A DNA stretch of 37,701 bases from Alphaproteobacteria bacterium (GTDB lineage: Bacteria; Pseudomonadota; Alphaproteobacteria; SP197): the NCBI GenBank assembly GCA_016869675.1, contig VGDP01000029.1, forward strand, positions 1 through 37,701, written 5' to 3'. Below the pieces are notes generated by a model. The model saw only the letters and a list, made by a program, of their open reading frames with translations. It searched no databases and had not been told where the DNA came from. Shown here one piece after another: positions 1 to 8,207 of this stretch. A program made the translations under genes and the position numbers. Position 1 is the first letter of the stretch. The number at the start of each line of letters is the position of its first letter.

Positions 1-63
1 CAGCACATCGACCTGCCGCAACTTCGCGACAATCTCTTCGGCCCTGTGCTTCTTCCTCGCCAT
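1..63 (-). CDS. IS3-family transposase OrfA, N-terminal part
   Basis: Twenty-one codons run from an ATG at 63 to the window edge and encode MARKKHRAEEIVAKLRQVDV followed by L. This is the typical opening of the IS3 orfA helix-turn-helix protein, which binds the element's ends and, in this family, is usually fused to the DDE catalytic OrfB by a programmed frameshift. An AGGAGG ribosome site lies a few bases upstream. Only the start is visible, so activity cannot be judged. Confidence 0.75.
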   Translation of the reverse strand, partial: MARKKHRAEEIVAKLRQVDVL

Positions 64-113
64 CTCGGTCCTCCTCGATGTGAAAAACTTACATCACGGT
101 CGGACCACTACCA
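1..113 (-). mobile_element. End of an IS3-family insertion sequence
   Basis: The first bases read on the minus strand as the beginning of an IS3-type orfA with its own AGGAGG ribosome site, preceded by a short non-coding end that starts about position 113 with TGG. On the plus side of 113 the sequence passes directly into the body of an aldo/keto reductase whose beginning is missing. The outer boundary is placed where the reductase homology starts. The other end of the element and any target duplication lie outside the window, so terminal repeats cannot be checked. Confidence 0.7.
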
Positions 114-1034
114 GGGGAGGGCGATCACGAAATGGCGGCCGTGGACGCTCAGCGAGAAGGCGGCGCGGCCCTTCATCCAGCGCGCGCTGGACCACGGAAT
201 CAACTTCTTCGACACCGCAGACATGTACTCGCTGGGCGTTAGCGAGACGGTGCTCGGCAACGGGCTCAAGGCGCTGGCGCGGCGCGAGCACGTGGTGATC
301 GCCACCAAGGTGTTCAACCCGATGAGCGACGACCCCAACGATCGCGGACTGTCGCGCAAGCACATCATGGCGTCGATCGACGCCACGTTGAAGCGACTCA
401 AGACAGACTATGTCGACCTCTACCAAATCCATCGCTGGGACGACGAGACGTCCATCGAGGAGACGATCGAAGCGCTCGACGACGTGGTGAGCGCGGGCAA
501 GCGCTCTATCTGGGCGCGTCATCCACCTACGCCTGGCAGTTCACCAAGGCGCTCTACCTGGCCGACGCCATGGGCTGCGCCCGCTTCGCGTGCATGCAGC
601 CGCACTACAACCCGGTCTACCGCGAGGAGGAGCGTGAAATGCTGCCGCTGTGCGTGGCCGAGGGCACCGGCGTGATTCCGTGGAGCCCGTTGGCGCGCGG
701 CTTCCTGAGCGGCAGCCGCAAGCGCGGCGAGGCCAAGCCGAAGGCGACGGCGCGCGCCCGCAGCGACGACTACGCGCGCGAGATGTACTTCCAGGACCAC
801 GACCTCGACGTGCTCGACGCCGTGCTGGCGATCGCCAAGAAGCGCCGGGTCAAGCCGGTCCAGGTCGCGCTGGCCTGGATGCTGGCCAAGCCGGTGATCA
901 CGGCTCCGATTCTCGGCGCCTTCAGGCTCGAGCACATCGACGACGCGGTGGGCGCGCTCGCGCTGCGCCTGGACGCGGACGAGATCGCCCCGCTCGAGGC
1001 GCCGTACAGGCCCCACCTGGTGCTGGGGATGTGA
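114..1034 (+). pseudogene. Aldo/keto reductase, truncated by IS3 and frameshifted
   Basis: The protein belongs to the NADPH-dependent aldo/keto reductase family (TIM barrel, carbonyl to alcohol). Homology begins at KWRPW (codon 130-132 onward), so about 30 N-terminal residues are missing where the IS3 end abuts. The conserved FDTADMY (Asp and Tyr), IATKV (Lys) and LYQIH (His) tetrad is present. Near 501 the reading frame slips: after SAGK one base is missing, and the next frame resumes with LYLGASSTYAWQF and runs to a TGA at 1032-1034. The second half contains the expected VIPWSPLARGFL and VALAWMLAKP segments. With the start removed and the frame broken, no full enzyme can be made. Confidence 0.85.
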
Positions 1035-1380
1035 GTGTTCAATGCGCGCCATGACACCTTGCTACGCGCCGTGATACCGGACGAATCCAGACAACCGGCG
1101 CCGCTCAAGATCGACGGTGCCGTGATCAGCGTCGATCCCCTGGTCACATTCTCTAAGCACCAGCCTCGCGCGCCGCTCGGGCTCGCCAGCGCCGTGCCCG
1201 AGGCCTTCGCCGGCCGCCCGTCGCTTCACCTCGTCGGGCTGAGCTGGGCGGCCAACGACCACGACATGGCGGGCTTGCAGCGCGAGCTCGCGGTCATGCG
1301 CGACGCCTTGCCCTTGGCTCGCTTCGTGGTGCTGGCCAACGACACGGCCGATCTGCTGGCGCTCGCCGCGTCCACGACGC
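1035..1380 (+). pseudogene. Remnant of an unrecognised gene
   Basis: Directly after the reductase stop and in the same frame, an open stretch encodes a plausible protein segment (for example PLKIDGAVISVDPL, RPSLHLVGLSWAAND, LARFVVLANDTADLLALAAS). The composition looks like real coding sequence, but I do not recognise the family. It has no convincing start: the first codon is a GTG abutting the upstream stop, with no ribosome site. Its sense ends about 1380, exactly where homology of the opposite-strand ureF also ends. I read it as an internal fragment trapped by a rearrangement. Confidence 0.45.
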
Positions 1381-1635
1381 CGCTTCGACCAACGCGTCGA
1401 GCGCGGCGAGACGGTCGGCGTCGCGCGCCCGGTGCGCGTGCGCCACGATCACGCGGTCGAAGGTGGCCCAGCGCTGCTCCAACTGCGTGGCGACGAAGCG
1501 CCCGATCGCGTCGGCGCCGTGCACCTGGCCGTCGGCGATCAAGGTCTCGAGGCCCCAGGAGAACGCGAACGAACTGGCGGGGAAGAAGCTGTCGCCGTGC
1601 TGCAGCAGGGCCAGCAGGCGCTCGGCTTCGGTCAT
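1381..1635 (-). pseudogene. ureF: Urease accessory protein UreF, C-terminally truncated
   Basis: The first 85 residues look like UreF, the GTPase-regulating chaperone that acts with UreD and UreG in nickel insertion into urease: LLALLQHGDSFFPASSFAFSW, then GLETLIADGQVHGADAIGRF. UreF proteins are normally about 220 residues. Here recognisable sequence stops at ALVEA (about 1381), and the frame then runs 29 further codons of unrelated sequence to 1294. It follows ureE after 3 bases, the usual gene order. No ureG, ureD or structural ureABC is present, so this is a relic of a urease operon. Confidence 0.75.
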
Positions 1636-1638
1636 CGT

Positions 1639-2091
1639 TCAGCGATCGTCGGTGACATGACGGACGCGGCCGTTGGCCAGCAGGGGTGCCACGCGGTCGA
1701 GGTAGAGCGCGGCCGGACCTTCCTGGGCGACCAGCAGGTCCGCGCCGTCGAACCTGACCCGCCAGTGCAGGTTGCCCGCGTGGTAGCCGAGTTCGAGCGC
1801 CGCGGCGGCGTCGCGCGGCGCGAGCCGCAGCCACGCCTCGTCGGCCATACGCACGACGATGGCGCGCGCGTCGTCCAGCACCAGCACCGCGCCGTCGCCC
1901 AGCCGCTGGTCGCGGGCGAGCGCGATCGCGCACGCGGTGCCACGATCGGTCGTGGCGCGCAGGCGGTGGCGCAACGTGTCGCGCCGGTCCAGCACCAGGG
2001 TCTCGACCCCACCCTGGTGCCCCAGGTCGTGCAGCCGGTTGGCGATCAGCGGATCGCCGGCCCAGCCAACGATGCCGTCGATCCGCAGCAC
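1639..2091 (-). CDS. ureE: Urease accessory protein UreE
   Basis: This 150-residue protein matches UreE, the cytoplasmic nickel metallochaperone that hands Ni to the urease activation complex. Recognisable features are the N-terminal LVLDRRDTLRHRLRA and DGAVLVLDDARAIVVRM, and the C-terminal metal-site segment ALELGYHAGNLHWRVRFDG with its conserved His residues. There is no His-rich tail. The start is a GTG only 4 bases after the stop of the upstream BKACE gene and has at best a weak AGG ahead of it, so it may depend on translational coupling. The frame is intact, but its partners are truncated (ureF) or absent, so it probably has no urease to serve unless one is encoded elsewhere. Confidence 0.85.
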   Translation of the reverse strand: MLRIDGIVGWAGDPLIANRLHDLGHQGGVETLVLDRRDTLRHRLRATTDRGTACAIALARDQRLGDGAVLVLDDARAIVVRMADEAWLRLAPRDAAAALELGYHAGNLHWRVRFDGADLLVAQEGPAALYLDRVAPLLANGRVRHVTDDR

Positions 2092-2095
2092 AGGC

Positions 2096-2983
2096 CTAGT
2101 TGGTGGGCTTCAGGCCCAGCTTGCCGCGGGCCTCCTTGGGCGAGACGCGGTGCGCGCCCAGCAGCTCGATGATGCGCACGGCCTTCTCGACGAGCTGGGC
2201 GTTGGTCGCCAGCTTGCCGCGCTCGAGATAGATGTTGTCCTCCAGCCCGACGCGCACGTTGCCGCCCATCAGCACCGCCTGGGCGACCATGGGCATCTGC
2301 ATGCGCGAGATGCCGAACCCGGCCCAGTAGGCGCCCTCAGGCATCTGGTCGACGAACGCCTTCATGGCGTTGCTGTCGGCGGGCGCGCCCCAGGGGATGC
2401 CCAGGCAGATCTGGAACATGGGCGTGCCCGGGATCAGGCCTTCCTTGACGAGCTGCTTGGCGAACCACAGGTGGCCCAGCTCGAACACTTCCATCTCGGG
2501 CTTGACGCCCAGCTCCTTCATGCGCTTCGCCATCTGGCGCAGCACGCTGGGCGTGAAGATCGCCATGCCGTCGCTGTCGCCGAAGTTCAGCGTGCCGCAG
2601 TCGAGCGTCGCGATCTCGGGCATGCACAGCTCGAGATGCTCGATGCGCTCGTCGGCACTGGCCAGGTCGGTGCCGGCGGGGTCGAACTTCATGGGGTCGT
2701 TCTTGTCGAGCGTCAGCTCGCCGCCCATGCCGCACGTCAGGTTGATGATGACGTCGACGCCCGAATCGCGGATGCGGTCGCACACTTCCTTGTAGTAGGC
2801 GGGCTTGCGCGACGGCTTGCCGCTCGGCTCGCGCACATGGCAGTGCACGATGGCTGCGCCGGCCTTGGCCGCTTCGATGCCGGCCTCGGCGATCTGCTTG
2901 GGCGTGATCGGGACCAGGTTGCTCTTGCCCGTGGTGTCGCCAGCGCCGGTCAGCGCGCAGGAGATGACGACGTCGTTGTTCAT
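2096..2983 (-). CDS. Beta-keto acid cleavage enzyme (BKACE, DUF849), likely 3-dehydrocarnitine cleavage
   Basis: This 295-residue BKACE-family protein condenses a beta-keto acid with acetyl-CoA to give a CoA ester and acetoacetate or acetoacetyl-CoA, using a Zn ion in a TIM barrel. Visible hallmarks are IVHCHVRE (metal ligands His47 and His49), the NLTCGMGGE strand and [11 protein letters not shown] (about 244-253) near the C-terminus. A GGAGG site precedes the ATG. It lies 22 bases after a carnitine-dehydrogenase-like gene, which points to cleavage of 3-dehydrocarnitine to glycine betaine and acetoacetyl-CoA. The family link is sure; the substrate is inferred from context. Confidence 0.85.
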   Translation of the reverse strand: MNNDVVISCALTGAGDTTGKSNLVPITPKQIAEAGIEAAKAGAAIVHCHVREPSGKPSRKPAYYKEVCDRIRDSGVDVIINLTCGMGGELTLDKNDPMKFDPAGTDLASADERIEHLELCMPEIATLDCGTLNFGDSDGMAIFTPSVLRQMAKRMKELGVKPEMEVFELGHLWFAKQLVKEGLIPGTPMFQICLGIPWGAPADSNAMKAFVDQMPEGAYWAGFGISRMQMPMVAQAVLMGGNVRVGLEDNIYLERGKLATNAQLVEKAVRIIELLGAHRVSPKEARGKLGLKPTN

Positions 2984-3005
2984 GGTTCGTGCCTCCGCGT
3001 TCGAG

Positions 3006-3962
3006 CTAGCTCTTCGTATACCAGCGACGGTCGAGCAACTCCATGATGCCGAGCAGCACGTCGTCGCGCTTGCGTTCCATTTCCTTCACCGTCTGACCCG
3101 CCGACTGTTCGCGCGTGCCGCTGACCAGCCGGTCGGCCAGTTCGCGCGTCATGGCCGGACCCCGGTGGTTGGTCCAGGGCAGGTCGAGCGCCGGGCCGAA
3201 CTGCTCGATGAAATGGGCCATGCCGGCGTCGCCACCGGCCAGGTGGTACGTCAGGAACGAGCCCATGAACGCCCAGCGCAACCCGGGCCCGTAGCGGATC
3301 GCGTCGTCGACCTCGGCGGTGGTGCCGATGCCGTCGTTCACCAGGTGCAGGGCCTCGCGCCACAGGGCCTCCTGCAGCCGGTCCGAGACGAAGCCCGGCA
3401 CCTCCTTGCGGCACTTCAGCGCGCGCTTGCCGATGCCGTTGTAGAAGGCCACGGCCCAGTCCTTGGCGTCCTCGGCGGTCGCCGTGCCGCCCACCACCTC
3501 GACCAGCGGCAGAAGGTAGACCGGGTTGAACGGATGGCCGACCAGGATGCGTTCGGGGTGCTTGGCCTGGCGCTGGAAGCGGCTGGGCAGCAGGCCCGAG
3601 GTCGACGACGCGATCACCGTGTCGGGCCGCGCGGCGCCGTCGATCTCGACCATCAGGGCGGTCTTCAAGTCCTCGTTCTCGGGCGCGCTTTCCTGGATGA
3701 AGTCGGCGTCGCGCACTGCCTCGGCGATGGTCTTGGCGTAGCGCAGGCGCTTCTGGTCGGTGCCGGCCGTCAGGCCCAGCCGCTCCAGGGCGGGCCAGGC
3801 GTTGGCCACCATCGCGCGCAGGCGCGCCTCGCCTTCGGGATGCGGGTCGGTGGCGACGACGTCCAGGCCGCGCGCCAGGAAGTAGGCGGCCCAGCCGCCG
3901 CCGATCACGCCGCCGCCGACGATGCCGACACGCTCGACCGCGTTGGGTTGGGGTCGCGCCAT
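3006..3962 (-). CDS. lcdH: L-carnitine dehydrogenase-like 3-hydroxyacyl-CoA dehydrogenase family protein
   Basis: This 318-residue NAD-dependent dehydrogenase has an N-terminal Rossmann fold ([14 protein letters not shown], glycine motif at 16-21) and a C-terminal helical domain with [17 protein letters not shown]. The catalytic pair is visible as [15 protein letters not shown] (His143 and Glu155). Carnitine dehydrogenases of this class oxidise L-carnitine to 3-dehydrocarnitine, and the adjacent BKACE gene strongly supports that. An ATG 27 bases upstream (3989) is also in frame, but the AGGACAGGAGCAGGAG run fits the start at 3962. A standard 3-hydroxybutyryl-CoA dehydrogenase is the alternative, but the family usually has GFVSNRL where this protein has GFVSDRL. 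Confidence 0.8.
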   Translation of the reverse strand: MARPQPNAVERVGIVGGGVIGGGWAAYFLARGLDVVATDPHPEGEARLRAMVANAWPALERLGLTAGTDQKRLRYAKTIAEAVRDADFIQESAPENEDLKTALMVEIDGAARPDTVIASSTSGLLPSRFQRQAKHPERILVGHPFNPVYLLPLVEVVGGTATAEDAKDWAVAFYNGIGKRALKCRKEVPGFVSDRLQEALWREALHLVNDGIGTTAEVDDAIRYGPGLRWAFMGSFLTYHLAGGDAGMAHFIEQFGPALDLPWTNHRGPAMTRELADRLVSGTREQSAGQTVKEMERKRDDVLLGIMELLDRRWYTKS

Positions 3963-4034
3963 CTCCTGCTCCTGTCCTCGGGTCGCCACGGGGGCCAGAC
4001 AATGGGGCAGCGGCCGGCGCCGCGCAATGACGCT

Positions 4035-5900
4035 TCAGTCGGCGGCGGGGACCGCGGTCATGGGCATGGCGCCGTCCCACGCCTCGGCTCGCGCCTCCGC
4101 CTCCTGCTGGCGCCGCCACATGGCGGCGTAGGCGCCCTCGCGTGCCAACAGGTCGGCGTGGCGGCCGCGTTCGACCACGCGACCGCCGTCCAGCACGATG
4201 ATCTCGTCGGCGTCCACCACGGTGGACAGCCGGTGCGCCACCATGATGGTGGTGCGGTCGCGCGCGACCTCGCGTAGGTTGGTCTGGATCGCCCGTTCGG
4301 TGTGGGTGTCGAGAGCCGAGGTGGCCTCGTCGAACATTAGGATCAGCGGCCCCTTCAGGATCGTGCGCGCGATGGCGACCCGCTGCTTCTCGCCGCCTGA
4401 CAGTTTCAGCCCACGCTCGCCGACCCGGGTCTGGTAGCCCTCCGGCAGGGTCATAACGAAGTCGTGCACGCGGGCCAACCGCGCGGCGTTTTCGACCTCC
4501 GCCGGCGCGGCCGCGGGGCGACCGTAGGCGATGTTGTAGTAGATCGTGTCGTTGAACAGCACCGTGTCCTGGGGAACGATGCCGATGGCGCCGCGCACGC
4601 TCGCCTGGGTCACATCGCGCAGGTCCTGGCCGTCGATGCGGATGGTGCCGCCGTCCACGTCGTAGAATCGGTAAATCAGACGCGCGATGGTCGACTTGCC
4701 CGCGCCGCTGGAGCCCACGATGGCCAGGCTGCGTCCGGACGGCACGGTGAAGGATACGTCGTGCAGGATCGGCCGGTCGGCACGGTAGGCGAACGAGACC
4801 CGGTCGAACGCGACCACGCCCGCGCCGACGGCCAGCGGCGACGCGCCCGGCTTGTCCTGGATCGCCGGCGTGATCGCGGTGATGCGGAACATCTGCTCCA
4901 TGTCGATCAGCGCCTGGCGGATCTCGCGGTAGACCGTGCCGAGGAAGTTAAGCGGGATGTAGAGCTGCAGCAGGTACGTGTTGACCATGACGAAGTCGCC
5001 GACCGTCATGGTGCCGGTGGCGATGCCGTAGCCCGCCATGGTCATAATCGCGGTGACGCCCACGGCTATGATGGCGCCCTGGCCGATGTTCAGGCCCGAC
5101 AGGCTGATCTTGCTCAGGATCGCGGCGCGTTCGTACGCGCGCAGCGCGCCGTCGTAGCGCCGTTCCTCGTGCGTCTCGTTGCCGAAGTACTTGACCGTCT
5201 CGAAGTTGAGCAGGCTGTCGATCGCCTTGGTGTTAGCCTCGCCGTCGCGCGCGTTCATCTCGCGCCGGAAGCGCGTGCGCCACTTCGACGCGGTGAACGT
5301 GAAGGCGATGTAGCAGACGATGGTCGCGAACGTGACCAGGGCGAAGCGCCAGTCGAACAGGCTCCATAGGATGCCGCACACCAGGCCGATCTCCACCACG
5401 ATCGGCACGATGCTGAACAGCATGAAGGTCAGCAGCCATTCGACGCCCTTCACGCCGCGCTCGATGGCGCGGCTCATACCGCCGGTCTGGCGGTCCAGGT
5501 GGAACGACAGCGGCAGGGCGTGCAGGTGGTGAAACGCCGCCAGGGCTTCGCGCCGCACGGCGCGCTGGGCGACCTTGGCGAATAGCGCGTCGCGCAGTTC
5601 GGCCGCGACCTGGGAAACCAAGCGGAGGACGCCGTAGGCCACGATCAAGGCGACCGGGACAGCGACGACGGCCGCGGCATCCAGCGTGTCGACCGCGTGC
5701 TTGTAGACGATGGGCACGTAGACGGTCGCCAGCTTGGCGGCGACCAGCAGCACCAGCGCGCCGACCACCCGGGCGCGCAGCTCCGGTTCGCCCTTCGGCC
5801 ACAGGTGGGGCATCAGGCGCCGGATCGTGCGCCAATCGCTCCACGCCGGGTCGCCGGGCAGGGCGGGTTCGGGGTGCTGCAGCTTGAGGTGGCGGACCAT
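4035..5900 (-). CDS. atm1: Atm1-type ABC exporter (permease fused to ATPase)
   Basis: This 621-residue half-transporter is an inner-membrane homodimer. Residues about 45-345 form six membrane helices; residues 362-600 form the ATPase. The Walker A GSSGAGKST is at 396-404, the signature LSGGEKQR at 500-507, Walker B LILMFDEA at 519-526 and the switch His at 556. The segment YFGNETHEERRYD (about 238-250) and the DRQTGGMSRAIERG helix are typical of the Atm1/HMT1 group, which exports glutathione-linked or heavy-metal species. The gene lies upstream of the carnitine genes on the same strand after a 72-base gap, so they may share a transcript without a functional link. Confidence 0.9.
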   Translation of the reverse strand: MVRHLKLQHPEPALPGDPAWSDWRTIRRLMPHLWPKGEPELRARVVGALVLLVAAKLATVYVPIVYKHAVDTLDAAAVVAVPVALIVAYGVLRLVSQVAAELRDALFAKVAQRAVRREALAAFHHLHALPLSFHLDRQTGGMSRAIERGVKGVEWLLTFMLFSIVPIVVEIGLVCGILWSLFDWRFALVTFATIVCYIAFTFTASKWRTRFRREMNARDGEANTKAIDSLLNFETVKYFGNETHEERRYDGALRAYERAAILSKISLSGLNIGQGAIIAVGVTAIMTMAGYGIATGTMTVGDFVMVNTYLLQLYIPLNFLGTVYREIRQALIDMEQMFRITAITPAIQDKPGASPLAVGAGVVAFDRVSFAYRADRPILHDVSFTVPSGRSLAIVGSSGAGKSTIARLIYRFYDVDGGTIRIDGQDLRDVTQASVRGAIGIVPQDTVLFNDTIYYNIAYGRPAAAPAEVENAARLARVHDFVMTLPEGYQTRVGERGLKLSGGEKQRVAIARTILKGPLILMFDEATSALDTHTERAIQTNLREVARDRTTIMVAHRLSTVVDADEIIVLDGGRVVERGRHADLLAREGAYAAMWRRQQEAEARAEAWDGAMPMTAVPAAD

Positions 5901-5992
5901 GGATGACCGAACGGCGGCAAGACGATTCTACGGCTTGCCGAACGGCGCCGCACCGCTCACATATGGGCGGACCGACGACCGGAGGCAAGACC

Positions 5993-6295
5993 ATGGACGA
6001 TCGTACCCGGACCGAGATCGAGGCCGCCGTGTTCCGCCGTCTGGTGCAGCATTTCCGCGACCGCACCGACGTGCAGAACATCGACGTCATGAACCTGGCG
6101 GGGTTCTGCCGCAACTGCCTGGCCAAGTGGTACGCCGCTGCCGCCGACGAGCGGGGCGAAGCCGTGACCTACGACGGCGCGCGCGAGCTGATCTACGGCA
6201 TGCCCTACAGGGATTGGCAGGCCAAGCACCAGAAGGAAGCCTCGCCCGAGGCCAAGGCGGCGTTCGCTGCCGCTCAGGCCAAGGCTGGTCATTGA
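5993..6295 (+). CDS. DUF1244 family protein
   Basis: This complete 100-residue protein has the features of the DUF1244 family (helical, of unknown role, conserved in Alphaproteobacteria and some Gammaproteobacteria): FRRLVQHFRDRTDVQNIDVMN, then LAGFCRNCLAKWY with its two Cys residues, and the YDGARELIYGMPYRDWQ segment. The C-terminus is the usual charged Ala/Lys tail. A GGAGG site 7 bases upstream of the ATG supports the start. It is transcribed divergently from the ABC exporter and followed by a truncated acetyltransferase 12 bases later. No function is assigned. Confidence 0.85.
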   Translation: MDDRTRTEIEAAVFRRLVQHFRDRTDVQNIDVMNLAGFCRNCLAKWYAAAADERGEAVTYDGARELIYGMPYRDWQAKHQKEASPEAKAAFAAAQAKAGH

Positions 6296-6307
6296 ACGAC
6301 GGCGGGC

Positions 6308-6649
6308 GTGGCCGGCCGGGTCGTCACGACAACGTCGGCCTATCGGCCGCGCGCGTGCTACGACGGTGTCGCCGAGTTCTCGGTCTACGCCGAGCGCGCG
6401 TGGCGCGGCCGTGGCGCCGGCTGCGCGGCCATGACCGCCCGGATCGTCGCGGCGCGCCAGGCTGGCTTCTGGAAGCTGGTCAGCCGCGTCTTCCCCGAGA
6501 ACGCGGCGAGCCTCGCCATGCTGGGCGCGCTGGGCTTCCGCCAGGTCGGCATCTACCGCAACCACGCGCGCCTCGACGCCCGCTGGCGCAACGTGGTGAT
6601 TGTCGAGCGTCTGCTCGACGAGGGCCCCGCGCGACGAACGTTTCCATAA
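6308..6649 (+). pseudogene. GNAT acetyltransferase, phosphinothricin acetyltransferase-like, N-terminus missing
   Basis: The remaining 113 residues match the C-terminal two thirds of PAT/ArsN-type N-acetyltransferases, which acetylate phosphinothricin, arsinothricin or methionine sulfoximine with acetyl-CoA. The typical YRPRACYDGVAEFSVY, acetyl-CoA loop RGRGAG, and FWKLVSRVFPENAASLAML segments are all there, followed by GFRQVGIYRNHARLD. About 60 residues that normally precede it (substrate helices and first strands) are absent, because the DUF1244 gene ends only 12 bases upstream. The first possible codon is a GTG without a ribosome site. I read this as a deletion remnant. Confidence 0.7.
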
Positions 6650-6701
6650 CCGTCGCCGTGCGTTACTTTGGCCCGGTCCGACGATCGTCGCGGAGGCAAA
6701 C

Positions 6702-7355
6702 TTGATTTCGGCAATCAAGCCCGAACAGGCCGCGGCCATGGTCGCGGACGGCGCCAGCGTCATGATCGGCGGCTTCATGGGCGTGGGCACGCCCGAGAGG
6801 ATCATCGACGCGCTCGTGGCGCGCGGCGCCAAGGGGTTGACGATTATCGCCAACGACACAGCGCGCCCCGGCGTCGGCATCGGCAAGCTAATCACGGCGG
6901 GCGCCGTAGCCCGCGTCATGACCTCGCACATCGGCACCAACCCCGAGACCCAGAAGTGCATGATCGCCGGCGAGATCGCGGTCGAGCTGGTCCCCCAAGG
7001 CACGCTGGCCGAGCGTGTGCGCGCCGGCGGCTGCGGCCTGGGCGGCGTCCTGACGCGCACCGGCGTCGGCACCCCGGTCGAGGAGGGCAAGCGTACCATC
7101 GACATCGACGGCCGCACCTATCTGGTCGAGATGCCCATCGAGGCGGATGTCGCGCTGATCGCCGCGCGCTCGGCCGACTACAGCGGCAACCTCGCCTACG
7201 CGCTGACGGCGCGCAACTTCAACCCCCTGATGGCCATGGCCGCCACGCTGGTGATCGCCGAGCCGGACGAGATCGTGCCCGTCGGCGTGATCCCGCCGGA
7301 TTCGGTACACACGCCCGGCGTGCTGGTGGACCACCTGGTCAGCCGGCCGCACTGA
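6702..7355 (+). CDS. atoD: Acetoacetate/3-oxoacid CoA-transferase subunit A
   Basis: This is the 217-residue alpha subunit of a family I CoA-transferase, which moves CoA between acetoacetate (or another 3-oxoacid) and an acyl-CoA such as acetyl- or succinyl-CoA. The glycine-rich [19 protein letters not shown] and the [11 protein letters not shown] and [17 protein letters not shown] segments are diagnostic. I choose the TTG at 6702 because GGAGG at 6692-6696 sits 5 bases ahead and the protein then begins [13 protein letters not shown] as the family does; the frame is open further upstream but unlike the family. The beta subunit follows after 10 bases. Acetoacetate made by the nearby BKACE route is a natural substrate. 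Confidence 0.88.
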   Translation: MISAIKPEQAAAMVADGASVMIGGFMGVGTPERIIDALVARGAKGLTIIANDTARPGVGIGKLITAGAVARVMTSHIGTNPETQKCMIAGEIAVELVPQGTLAERVRAGGCGLGGVLTRTGVGTPVEEGKRTIDIDGRTYLVEMPIEADVALIAARSADYSGNLAYALTARNFNPLMAMAATLVIAEPDEIVPVGVIPPDSVHTPGVLVDHLVSRPH

Positions 7356-7365
7356 GGTCATCGCC

Positions 7366-8022
7366 ATGGACCCGTCCGAGATCATCGCCCGCCGCGTCGC
7401 GCGGGAGCTGCGCGACGGCACGCTCGTCAACCTGGGCATCGGGCTGCCCACCCTGGTGGCGAACCACGTGCCGGCGGGCCTGCGCGTCTTCTTCCAGTCC
7501 GAGAACGGCATCATCGGCTTCGGCGCCCGCCCGCCCGAGGGCATGGAGGCCCGACACCTGACCGATGCTGGCGGCGGCTTCGTCTCGGCGCTGCCGGGCG
7601 CGGTTGCCTTCGATTCGGCCATGTCGTTCGCGCTGATCCGCGGCCGCCATCTGGACATGACCGTGCTGGGCGGGCTCGAGGTCGACGGTCACGGCCATCT
7701 GGCCAACTGGATGGTGCCCGGCAAGCTGGTGCCGGGCATGGGCGGCGCCATGGACCTGGTCTCGGGCGCCAAGCGCGTCGTCGTCGCCATGCAGCACGCC
7801 CAGAAGGGCAAGCCCAAGATCGTGCCCGAACTGACCCTGCCGGCCACCTCGATCCGGCCGGTCAGCCTGGTCGTCACCGACATGGCGGTGATCGAGCCTA
7901 CTAAGGACGGTCTGGTGCTGCGCGAGCGGGCGCCGGGCGTCAGCGTCGATCAGGTGCGTGCCGCCACCGCGGCCGCGCTGCGCATCGAGGGCGACGTGCC
8001 CGAGATGACGCTGGCCGCCTGA
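7366..8022 (+). CDS. atoA: Acetoacetate/3-oxoacid CoA-transferase subunit B
   Basis: This is the 218-residue beta subunit carrying the catalytic glutamate of family I CoA-transferases in the motif QSENGIIGFG (Glu46), which forms the glutamyl-CoA thioester intermediate. Other conserved segments are VNLGIGLPTLVANHVP, the GGRGxxxL-like region FALIRGRHLDMTVLGGLEVD and VPGKLVPGMGGAMDLVSGAKRV split by short linkers. Length and ends are normal. It follows subunit A by 10 bases and would assemble with it as a cytoplasmic heterotetramer. A strong repeat-associated hairpin lies 47 bases downstream and may end the transcript. Confidence 0.88.
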   Translation: MDPSEIIARRVARELRDGTLVNLGIGLPTLVANHVPAGLRVFFQSENGIIGFGARPPEGMEARHLTDAGGGFVSALPGAVAFDSAMSFALIRGRHLDMTVLGGLEVDGHGHLANWMVPGKLVPGMGGAMDLVSGAKRVVVAMQHAQKGKPKIVPELTLPATSIRPVSLVVTDMAVIEPTKDGLVLRERAPGVSVDQVRAATAAALRIEGDVPEMTLAA

Positions 8023-8033
8023 TGCGGCCGACC

Positions 8034-8207
8034 AGAGCGTTTTCAGTCTTGTTGGAGCCTCTGGCTGTCACTCCCGGGCGCCGCGCACGCGGCGCACCGG
8101 GAGTCCAGGGCCGCTGTTGGAGCAATCACCCCTGGATCTCCGGTTCCGCCCTTCGGCCGGCCCGGGGATGACACATGGAGAGGTTCCGGGATTCCTGAAA
8201 CCGCTCT
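8034..8207. repeat. Palindromic MITE-like repeat in a convergent gap, with strong internal hairpin
   Basis: The gap between atoA and the broken galE is almost filled by an element with inverted ends: AGAGCGTTTTCAG (8034-8046) and CTGAAACCGCTCT (8195-8207), differing at one position. Inside, 8070-8104 form a 15-bp stem (ACTCCCGG and GCGCCGC arms, one bulged A, loop GCAC). The right part contains CGGCCGGCCCGGGGATGAC, found again at 14995-15013 and partly inverted at 21402-21417. GGATTCCTGAAACCGCTC (8189-8206) returns inverted at 21369-21386. The right end overlaps the galE stop codon. It may serve as a bidirectional terminator. Confidence 0.65.

Noticed and set aside
519-1052. Minus-strand frame opposite the aldo/keto reductase
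   Set aside because: Arg/His-rich antisense translation in GC-rich DNA, with no start signal and no recognisable domain.
1432-2172. Long plus-strand open frame opposite ureE and ureF
   Set aside because: Low-complexity Arg/Val/Gln-rich product without family features; it is the antisense shadow of ureE and ureF.
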